Source: an uncultured Collinsella sp.
GTDB taxonomy: Bacteria > Actinomycetota > Coriobacteriia > Coriobacteriales > Coriobacteriaceae
Direction of reading: 5' to 3'
Length of the DNA: 11,164 nt
Assembly (NCBI GenBank): GCA_900552705.1
Contig: USAX01000060.1
Location: 1-11,164, forward strand
Shown: piece after piece, positions 1-5,352 of the stretch
Numbering within the stretch: position 1 is the first letter of the stretch
Layout: each line of letters opens with the position of its first letter
Made by a program: the position numbers and the translations under genes
Notes under the pieces: model-generated
Databases searched by the model: none
Seen by the model: the letters and a program-made list of their open reading frames with translations, nothing else
What the model was told of the DNA's origin: nothing

Positions 1-1
1 C

Positions 2-274
2 GACGGAGCCGCAAGCTTTACTGTGACGACTTCGGGCGACGCGGGCGACACCGGCAACGGTACCGGCGGCGGCAACGGCAACGATGCCAACGCGGGCAGC
101 GCCGACAGGAACGGCAAGGGCAACAAGAGCAAGGGATCGGGCGAGAAGCTCGCCGGCACGGGCGACGGCTCTGGCATTGCCGCCGGGCTCGCCGCTGCCG
201 CCGTGGCGACAACGGTCGCCGGCGCGGCAATGCTTGCCAACGATCGCGAAGACAGCGAAGGCGCTAGCGAATAG
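2..274 (+). CDS. C-terminal end of a cell-wall-anchored surface protein (5' truncated by window)
   Basis: The reading frame is open from the window edge, so only the last 90 codons are visible. They begin with a beta-like stretch (SFTVTTSG), continue into a Gly/Asn/Asp/Lys-rich low-complexity linker, and end in a cell-wall sorting signal: LAGTG (149-163), a hydrophobic Ala/Val/Gly segment (about 170-238), and a short charged tail containing one Arg and several acidic residues. Sortases cut such signals between Thr and Gly and attach the protein to the wall. The usual motif is LPxTG; the LAxTG form is the one described for class E sortases of high-GC Gram-positives. The GTG at 23 could be mistaken for a start, but the open upstream frame, the lack of a signal peptide and the C-terminal character argue that it is internal. 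The function of the missing N-terminal part cannot be told. A strong terminator follows 31 bases after the stop. Confidence 0.75.
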   Translation, partial: DGAASFTVTTSGDAGDTGNGTGGGNGNDANAGSADRNGKGNKSKGSGEKLAGTGDGSGIAAGLAAAAVATTVAGAAMLANDREDSEGASE

Positions 275-305
275 GCAAGCCGGCTTTCAGACGCATCGGC
301 TCAAT

Positions 306-341
306 CAGGGGCGCAGAATACCGTTCTGCGCCCCTGTTTTT
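306..341 (+). terminator. Intrinsic terminator of the surface-protein gene
   Basis: A perfect 13-bp stem (306-318 pairing with 324-336) closes a 5-base loop (TACCG) and is followed directly by five T residues (337-341). This is a textbook Rho-independent terminator oriented for the plus strand. It separates the surface-protein unit from the nuclease gene at 540. The following 198 bases (342-539) show no convincing gene and no clear -35/-10 pair, only AT-richer sequence at about 488-510 where a promoter for the next gene may lie. Confidence 0.93.
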
Positions 342-539
342 GACATGAAAGAGTAGCAAAGTGTTGGTGTCCATGCGTGTCACCCCCATGAGGTTCGCTA
401 AAACTGCCTCTATGGCCACATTTTAGTCACCGCAAGGCTCCCATGCGAAGGTGCCAGACAGCACAGCAATTCGTGTCCGCGCGAGGCTTTAAACTAAATG
501 CGATAAAGATGCATTCCACAAGAGGAAAGTGGGGCGACA

Positions 540-1592
540 GTGATGGGCGAACTGGTAAACCGTGGAGAATCGGCAATCGTGCCAGAAGTTTTTTACAAGC
601 AGGTTTCCTCGATTCTCAACGCCGCTCGCGACAAGGCCTATACCGCCGTTAACTTTGCGATGGTTGAGGCGTATTGGGATATCGGCAAGAGCATTGTTGA
701 TGAGCAGGGCGGAGAGGAGCGCGCAGTATATGGAGAGGCATTGATTGCAGGCCCCTCCAGAAGGCTTACCGCGGATTTCGGAAGAGGCTTTGGCATCGCA
801 AACCTTCGCAATATGCGTCAGTTCTTTCTTGCGTTTCCAATTCGCGACGCACTGCGTAGCGAATTGAGCTGGACTCATTACCGCAGGTTGATGCGCATTC
901 CCGACCCCGATGCTCGCGCCTGGTACATGAACGAATGCGCCGATTCTCGTTGGAGCACGCGTCAGCTCGAGCGCCAGATCAACACCATGTTCCGCGAGCG
1001 CCTGCTTGCCAGCAAGGACAAGGAGGCCGTCACCCAGGAAATCCAAAAGAGCGCCCCGGCTCGTCGCCCCGAGGATATCATCCGCGACCCATATGTACTG
1101 GAGTTTTTAGGTTTCTCGGACGATACTGCGTTTCGCGAGAGCGATCTAGAGCAGGCGCTCATCACGCATCTTCAGAAGTTCCTGCTGGAGCTTGGCCGTG
1201 GTTTCGCTTTCGAGGCGCGCCAAAAGCGCATCACCTTTGATGGGCGCCATTTCTATATTGACCTTGTGTTTTACAACTATCTGATGCGCTGTTTCGTGCT
1301 CATCGACCTTAAGACCGATGACCTTACGCATCAGGACCTGGGCCAGATGCAAATGTATGTGAACTACTACACGCGCGAGCTCATGAACGAAGGCGACAAT
1401 CCGCCTATAGGCATCGTGCTCTGCGCGGACAAAAGCGATTCGATCGTCGAGTACACGCTGCCCGAAGACAACGACCAAGTGTTTGCCGCCAAATACCTGC
1501 CGTATCTTCCAAGCAAGGAAGAGCTGGCGCGCGAGCTGAGTGCCGAGTACCGCGCCATCAACGAAGCGACTAATGGCGAAGCGCAAGGGTAG
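540..1592 (+). CDS. YhcG/DUF1016 family PDDEXK nuclease
   Basis: The 350-residue protein has the two-domain layout of the YhcG (DUF1016) family. An N-terminal helical domain (about 18-165, with AYWDIGKSIV and the SWTHYRRLMRI region) is followed by a C-terminal PDDEXK nuclease domain (about 180-335). Visible nuclease residues are E204 (SDLEQALI), D241 (FYIDLVFYN), D256 and K258 (VLIDLKT) and Q269 (GQMQMYVNYY), so the metal-binding core looks intact. The family is often found near restriction-modification genes and in accessory regions; its cellular substrate is not well settled. Translation can begin at GTG 540 or ATG 543; the purine-rich AGAGGAAAG at 521-529 serves either. No restriction or modification partner is visible here. 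The glycohydrolase gene follows after 63 bases. Family assignment is confident; a role in defence is only inference. Confidence 0.9.
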   Translation: MMGELVNRGESAIVPEVFYKQVSSILNAARDKAYTAVNFAMVEAYWDIGKSIVDEQGGEERAVYGEALIAGPSRRLTADFGRGFGIANLRNMRQFFLAFPIRDALRSELSWTHYRRLMRIPDPDARAWYMNECADSRWSTRQLERQINTMFRERLLASKDKEAVTQEIQKSAPARRPEDIIRDPYVLEFLGFSDDTAFRESDLEQALITHLQKFLLELGRGFAFEARQKRITFDGRHFYIDLVFYNYLMRCFVLIDLKTDDLTHQDLGQMQMYVNYYTRELMNEGDNPPIGIVLCADKSDSIVEYTLPEDNDQVFAAKYLPYLPSKEELARELSAEYRAINEATNGEAQG

Positions 1593-1655
1593 CGGCACGT
1601 TGCGACCGATACCCCCGACGGCGCTCCACATCACCCGGGATAAGAGGAGCTTTCC

Positions 1656-2444
1656 ATGACAGACAGACCGAAAACAACACTGCGCGACTGCATCTATGGG
1701 CTTGCCGTCGGTGACGCGCTGGGCGTTCCCTACGAGTTCAGGCCCCGCGGTACGTTCGAATGCACGGACATGATCGGCTACGGCACGCATGGGCAACCCG
1801 CCGGCACCTGGAGCGACGACACATCTATGACGCTTGCTACCTGCGACTCGATTAGGGAGCTCGGGCACATCGACACCGCGGACATGCGCGACAAGTTCGT
1901 AAGCTGGATTGCCCGTGGCGAGTATACGATCGACGGCGTTTTCGATTACGGCGGTACGACCGCCCGCGCCCTGCGCACCGGCAAATGAAGCTCCGGCGAG
2001 CGCGACAACGGCAACGGATCGCTCATGCGCATCGCTCCCCTGGCGTTCACCGATGCGACAGACGAAGAGGTCAGCAAGGTCTCCGCGATTACGCACGCCC
2101 ACAGAACGTCGACCGACGCATGCATCATATTTGTCGAGCTGATGAGGGATGTGATGAACGACGTGCCCCCCTCGTGGGCGCTCCATCTGAAAGGCGTGCC
2201 TGAGCAGGAGATCAGGTCGGGTGGCTTCGTGCGCGACACGCTTAAGGCAGCCACCTGGTGTTTCGTCAACACTAACAGCTACGAAGATTGCGTGCTTGCC
2301 GCCGTCAACCTAGGCGACGACACCGCCACCACCGCAGCCGTCGCCGGCGCCCTCGCCGGCACGGCATACGGTCTCAAAGCCATCCCACAGGAGTGGATCG
2401 ACACTCTGCGCGGCAAAGAGCTGATTGAGAGCTGCCTGTTTTAA
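1656..2444 (+). pseudogene. ADP-ribosylglycohydrolase (DraG/ARH type) interrupted by in-frame TGA
   Basis: Two open stretches, 1656-1985 and 1989-2444, lie in the same frame, separated only by TGA at 1986-1988. Read through, they give a 262-position protein of normal family length. The N-terminal half carries GLAVGDALGVPYEF (15-28) and GTWSDDTSMTL (50-60, the first Mg-binding cluster). After the stop come GERDNGNGSLMRIAPLAF (114-131), THAHRTSTDA and the final NLGDDTATTAAVAGALAG (218-235). Intact members remove ADP-ribose from proteins or small molecules using two Mg ions. The stop sits in a loop that in relatives usually holds a small residue, so one base change (for example GGA to TGA) would explain it. 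The final metal motif is also altered: A224 stands where the family has Asp (DTDT). AGAGGAG (1643-1649) precedes the ATG by six bases. A restart at ATG 2025 would give a fragment without the first metal site. Sequencing error cannot be excluded. Confidence 0.88.
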
Positions 2445-2476
2445 GGCGCCATTCAAGAAATAAGGCAGGAGGCATC

Positions 2477-2698
2477 ATGGAGAGGAAGATCGCAAATATA
2501 GACGAGTTCCAAGTGGACGAAAACGGGATTCCGCTATTTCCAGTAGGACTGAAGGAGGAAGCCAGCCTCTATGTCCTCCCCGACGGGCGTTACCTCCCCT
2601 GCGGGGTCTACAGGACCGCGGACGGCGGTTCGATCATTTATGAGCCATCCGAACTAAGCTTCTTCGGGCAGATGCTTGCTCAATTCAAAGAGAACTAG
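2477..2698 (+). CDS. Hypothetical 73-residue acidic protein
   Basis: I do not recognise this family. The short protein begins MERKIANIDEF, has a central stretch with a repeated 'beta-turn' look (YVLPDGRYLPCGVYRTADGG, 30-49) and ends in an aromatic, amphipathic tail (SFFGQMLAQFKEN). There is no signal peptide or membrane segment and only one Cys, so it should be a small soluble cytoplasmic protein. A near-perfect ribosome binding site, AGGAGG at 2467-2472, stands four bases before the ATG, which is the main evidence that it is translated. It starts 32 bases after the glycohydrolase stop, so it is probably the last gene of the nuclease/glycohydrolase operon. It could be an accessory or immunity-like partner, but nothing in its sequence shows that. 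Confidence 0.72.
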   Translation: MERKIANIDEFQVDENGIPLFPVGLKEEASLYVLPDGRYLPCGVYRTADGGSIIYEPSELSFFGQMLAQFKEN

Positions 2699-2740
2699 AG
2701 GCTTGATTGCCCGTTAGATCGACACTGCTCCAAGCCATGG

Positions 2741-2795
2741 GGCGGGTAGGATGTCTCCCGCCGCGGCCTGTGAGGTAGAATTACGACTGCCGCGG
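2741..2795 (+). other. Hairpin-rich segment between the 73-residue gene and the small ORF
   Basis: Two perfect inverted repeats lie next to each other. GGCGGG (2741-2746) pairs with CCCGCC (2757-2762) around a 10-base loop, and CCGCGGC (2761-2767) pairs with GCCGCGG (2789-2795) around 21 bases. Because they share 2761-2762 they compete slightly. A tandem heptamer CTCCGAT (2815-2821, 2822-2828) follows, just before the ribosome binding site of the small ORF at 2842. No T-tract follows either hairpin, so neither is a normal terminator. The segment could be an mRNA 3' end structure for the upstream gene or a structured leader for the small ORF. Confidence 0.45.
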
Positions 2796-2841
2796 AATCC
2801 GCCTGCGGGCAACGCTCCGATCTCCGATTGGGGTGAAGCCT

Positions 2842-2934
2842 ATGAACTTGTTTCTTGAAATCCTGCGCCTCTCGATGTATGTAACCGGCATCGTCCGGAA
2901 CCTCTACTCGATCTGGCGGGAATATAAGCAGTAA
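2842..2934 (+). CDS. Candidate 30-residue hydrophobic/amphipathic small protein
   Basis: A 30-codon ORF starts with ATG 2842 and ends with TAA at 2932-2934. It is preceded by GGGGTGA (2830-2836), whose GGTGA part matches the 3' side of the Shine-Dalgarno consensus, five bases before the ATG. The peptide begins MNLFLEILRLSMYV and ends SIWREYKQ: mostly hydrophobic residues with single charges at E6, R9 and R19, and a basic, aromatic tail. That makes it a candidate membrane-associated or amphipathic-helix peptide. Twenty-two bases later a 10-bp hairpin (2957-2982) could end the transcript. Small hydrophobic peptides with a charged tail behind a structured leader recall type I toxins, but I recognise no specific family and see no antisense RNA promoter. 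It may equally be a chance ORF. Confidence 0.35.
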   Translation: MNLFLEILRLSMYVTGIVRNLYSIWREYKQ

Positions 2935-2956
2935 CGGATAGCGAAGGGAGTCATGC

Positions 2957-2982
2957 AAAGGGCCGGTCGCACCCGGCCCTTT
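2957..2982 (+). terminator. Hairpin, probable terminator after the small ORF
   Basis: AAAGGGCCGG (2957-2966) and CCGGCCCTTT (2973-2982) form a perfect 10-bp stem around a 6-base loop. The A-run before and T-run after the GC core give terminator character in both directions, but only three T residues follow on the plus strand and three on the minus strand, so termination may be partial. It lies where a plus-strand transcript carrying the 2477 and 2842 ORFs would be expected to end. Confidence 0.6.
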
Positions 2983-3211
2983 AGACGATAGTACCTGCGT
3001 TGCCCGCGCTTCCAAAGTTGACCGACTGAGGAGCGGGTTCCGCGGCACATCCTGATTTTACCCAGTGGCAAGGCTCTTTTACAGCCGTTCCACCGTTTAT
3101 TTACATCCGCCAATCAAGACGAGGCTACTACGCACCTTTATTACACACGATGTTTTCAGCCTGGTATAAACAAGTTCAATAATAGAATGCAAATCCAACC
3201 ATCGTGTCTGA
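2983..3211. other. Non-coding stretch with a long-spaced inverted repeat
   Basis: No ORF here has a family-like translation or a good ribosome binding site, and I see no tRNA shape. The right-hand part (about 3090-3200) is clearly richer in A+T than the flanking genes. The only structure I can support is a perfect 8-bp inverted repeat, ACACGATG (3145-3152) and CATCGTGT (3200-3207), with a 47-base spacer. It begins four bases beyond the end of the SHOCT reading frame (3212) on the minus strand, so it may fold at the 3' end of that gene's mRNA. It could also be the trace of a small mobile element, but flanking duplications are not evident. Confidence 0.35.
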
Positions 3212-3680
3212 TTACGAAAGGATTTTTGCCTTTTCTGCAGCAAACTCTTCCTCGGTAAGTACTCCACTCTCACGCAGTGCTGCAAGCCTCTCAAGCCTTG
3301 CAACTACATCAACCACTATCCGCCAGCGTCTCAATAGTCTGTGAAACCTGCGGATACCGCTCGAGCTCCTTCGATAGGGCATCGACTATCTTGGCAATAT
3401 TCTTTGCATTTTTGCCCCCGTTTAATACGTTTGCCCTGACCTTAGATGACGACTTGACAGTAACGCCAGATCCGCCTTCAACTGGAACAACCGAAATACT
3501 GATATTTTCGCCCCAAGACCAAAGGCTCATACCAATCTCGGCTGCAACTGTTCTTGTTGTGGGCGATGCACTATCAACTTTTACTTTAGGCAGCTTTTCC
3601 ATAGCTGCCTTCAAGGCATTAAACGTGTCGTCAGGAGAATACGGTACCTGAAGCTGAAGCTGCTGATCCGCAAAACCCAT
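3212..3680 (-). pseudogene. SHOCT-domain protein with a frameshift before the SHOCT tail
   Basis: The frame from ATG 3680 encodes 123 residues and stops at TGA 3311-3309. It starts MGFADQQLQLQVPYS and carries a small alpha/beta domain with SLWSWGENISISV and NGGKNAKNIAKIVDAL, a pattern I associate with small bacterial domains often found beside SHOCT tails. Directly downstream, in the +1 frame, the sequence encodes a canonical SHOCT motif ending at TAA 3214-3212: ARLERLAALRESGVLTEEEF followed by AAEKAKILS. One extra base near 3311-3370 (for example in the GTGG at about 3311-3315) would explain the split; corrected, the protein would be about 155 residues. SHOCT tails are short helical hairpins thought to mediate oligomerisation. 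CCTCC on the plus strand (3688-3692) gives a GGAGG ribosome binding site seven bases from the start. The truncated protein may still fold and act without its tail. An assembly or sequencing error is the main alternative. Confidence 0.82.
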
Positions 3681-3796
3681 AATCTGGCCTCCGCTTCTTA
3701 CAAGATTAAGGCTATCGGCAATGGTAGCACGTTCCCAGCAGTCTTAAGTTCGTCTCATGACCTTGCGATGCAGCCCGACGCCCCGGCACCACTCCC

Positions 3797-5134
3797 CTAC
3801 TTACCAAAAATCGCAGCGAACAAGCCCTTGCGTTTGGGCTTTTCTTCTCGGTAGGAACCCTCGACGGCGGCTGCAACCTGGCGCGGTTGCTCGCCGCCTC
3901 CACGGCGCACGATCTGGTACAGAAACGGCGACTTAACGTATTTGACCTCGATGGGCGTGGCGTGCACGGTGCTCTCGCCGGACAGATGAAGGCTCAGGTT
4001 GAGCGGCGCCACGATATGCGTCTCGCGCTTGTCGCTAAACACCACCGCGGCCGCGCGGCCCGTCTGGCCGTTCACGGCGATGCGCACCTGCTCGCCGTCG
4101 CGGCTATCCGTCGCCGGACGATCGACAAAGTAGACCGGCACCATCACCAGACCGTCCTTTTGCTTGCGGGCCTTGCGCGCCCACATGCGAATGCTCTTTT
4201 TATTGAGCCCCAGTACCGCCTCGGCATCGTTGCCGGCAATGTCGAGCGCCAGCTTATCAATGACCACCTGGTCCTTGGTAGATGCATCGACGGAGACAAC
4301 GCGAAAGTCGCCCTCCTGCATGGCAGGATCGAACGGCCCCACCTTGCCAAAGTCCCACGGCTCCAAAATGCCCATAAGACGAACGTCCAGGTAGTTTGCC
4401 CGCGGATACGCCCAATCGAGTACCTCGTAGTACACCAAGGTCTCCTTGCTCAGGCCCTTGCCCGGGAAGCTCGCCATCATACGCAGGTCCGCCAGCGCCA
4501 TGGGGAAATAGAAGAGCATCATGTCGTTTTGGATCGCGTCTTCCACGTCGTGCCCGGCAAAGGCATCCGGGTACTGGCGCACCAGCTGCAGCGCGTTGGC
4601 ACGTGCCTGCTGCGGTGAGATTTCGCAGGGAATACCCTGCTCCGGCACATACTCCGCACCCACGCCCATGGTCAGACGTTTGCTAAACGTACCGGGCTTG
4701 AGCAGGTCGGCAATGCCGATCTTGTTGCCGCAGGACGGGCACTCAAACACACGCTGCGTTGACTCGCCCTCAAAGGACGCGCCGCAGAAGGGGCAGGGAA
4801 TGCTCACGTGCGTGGCTTCTTGGAACTCCTGCGCCGTGCCGCGGTCCTCCCATAGCAGATGCTCCAGAACCGACTGATTGCGCCAGTGCGAATTAAAGAA
4901 ATACCAGTCCGGGTCCTCCGGGCGCTCGAGCTGCGACACATGGGTGAGCTTAAGTAGCCCATCGACAACCGTCAGCGGCGCATGGCGAATGCCCAAAGCG
5001 CTCTTGGGCTCCCCCGCATCGGCCTGCCACGGAACGACCGTGCCGCAATAGGCGCACTCAAAGCTGCGTTTAGCCTGGTGTGAGTACATAGGGCCGCCGC
5101 AGTTTTGGCATTTAATGGCAATCATCTCGTCCAT
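3797..5134 (-). CDS. Double zinc-ribbon (TFIIB-type) protein of unknown function
   Basis: The 445-residue protein has two four-Cys zinc ribbons. The first uses C9, C12, C27 and C30 (CQNCGG ... CAYCG); the second uses C114, C117, C132 and C135 (CPFCG ... CPSCG). After them comes a long alpha/beta region with YYEVLDWAYPRANYL and, near the end, VMVPVYFVDR and IAVNGQTGRAA, a C-terminal pattern seen in bacterial zinc-ribbon proteins annotated as TFIIB-type. It ends in a basic tail (KPKRKGLFAAIFGK). There is no clear signal peptide or full membrane helix, though the last residues could touch the membrane. An upstream ATG at 5185 is possible, but AAGGAGG (5143-5149 on the opposite strand) sits eight bases before ATG 5134, and the zinc ribbon begins within a few residues of it, so 5134 is preferred. 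It is divergent from the CDF transporter and 116 bases upstream of the SHOCT gene. The molecular role is unknown. Confidence 0.87.
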   Translation of the reverse strand: MDEMIAIKCQNCGGPMYSHQAKRSFECAYCGTVVPWQADAGEPKSALGIRHAPLTVVDGLLKLTHVSQLERPEDPDWYFFNSHWRNQSVLEHLLWEDRGTAQEFQEATHVSIPCPFCGASFEGESTQRVFECPSCGNKIGIADLLKPGTFSKRLTMGVGAEYVPEQGIPCEISPQQARANALQLVRQYPDAFAGHDVEDAIQNDMMLFYFPMALADLRMMASFPGKGLSKETLVYYEVLDWAYPRANYLDVRLMGILEPWDFGKVGPFDPAMQEGDFRVVSVDASTKDQVVIDKLALDIAGNDAEAVLGLNKKSIRMWARKARKQKDGLVMVPVYFVDRPATDSRDGEQVRIAVNGQTGRAAAVVFSDKRETHIVAPLNLSLHLSGESTVHATPIEVKYVKSPFLYQIVRRGGGEQPRQVAAAVEGSYREEKPKRKGLFAAIFGK

Positions 5135-5162
5135 GGAATCGTCCTCCTTTGCACAGGGGCTG

Positions 5163-5181
5163 TCGACATTAAGTATGTCGA
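5163..5181. promoter_or_regulatory. Candidate operator: perfect 7-bp inverted repeat in the divergent region
   Basis: TCGACAT (5163-5169) and ATGTCGA (5175-5181) form a perfect inverted repeat around a 5-base spacer, 29 bases upstream of the zinc-ribbon start and inside the 218-base region between the two divergent genes. The size and symmetry suit a dimeric repressor. A second, weaker inverted repeat, CACATG (5191-5196) and CATGTG (5205-5210), lies nearby. No strong promoter pair can be placed with confidence, so the assignment rests on symmetry and position alone. As RNA of the zinc-ribbon gene it would form only a weak hairpin. Confidence 0.4.
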
Positions 5182-5284
5182 GCAAACTGGCACATGCCCA
5201 TACCCATGTGGCCCAAAATGGACCACCCAGGCAGACGGGAAGGCCTGCTCGTTAGCGCGGGCAGACCATTGCTGCATTTTCTGA

Positions 5285-5304
5285 GCACCGGCGCACGGTG
5301 CGCC
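5285..5304. promoter_or_regulatory. Overlapping palindromes upstream of the CDF transporter
   Basis: Two perfect inverted repeats overlap and exclude each other as hairpins: GCACCG (5285-5290) with CGGTGC (5296-5301), and GGCGCA (5290-5295) with TGCGCC (5299-5304). They lie 49-68 bases before the transporter start. A weak -10-like TACACT is at 5314-5319 without a recognisable -35, so the palindromes could overlap the promoter as a repressor site. If transcription starts further upstream they could instead be alternative leader folds. Evidence is symmetry only. Confidence 0.3.
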
Positions 5305-5352
5305 CATGCGAGCTACACTATCCCCTTAAACATGATTGTGAGGACGACCGCT

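Noticed and set aside
489..1046. 185-codon minus-strand frame across the nuclease start
   Set aside because: No motif and it overlaps a well-supported gene. The composition is that of a shadow frame.
1986..1988. Selenocysteine or recoded TGA in the glycohydrolase
   Set aside because: Family members do not use a catalytic Cys here, I see no convincing SECIS-like hairpin just downstream, and TGA is a normal stop elsewhere in the window (ruvA). A nonsense change is simpler.
1146..2186. 346-codon minus-strand frame
   Set aside because: It lies opposite the nuclease and glycohydrolase genes, whose motifs are clear. Its own translation is Val/Arg/His-rich with no recognisable domain.
2695..3303. 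Three minus-strand frames of 68-117 codons in the gap before the SHOCT gene
   Set aside because: None has a good ribosome binding site or family-like sequence. One overlaps the real SHOCT tail in another frame.
3300..3320. Programmed +1 frameshift joining the SHOCT tail
   Set aside because: The codon before the stop (GGT) would not re-pair well after slipping to GTT, and there is no Shine-Dalgarno-like stimulator or other recoding signal.
3887..4618. 243-codon plus-strand frame
   Set aside because: Antisense shadow of the zinc-ribbon gene, with His/Arg/Leu-rich composition and no motif.
5194..5352. Start of the CDF gene at 5194
   Set aside because: The extra 53 residues lack family character, would cover the inverted repeats of the divergent promoter region, and have no ribosome binding site; ATG 5353 does.
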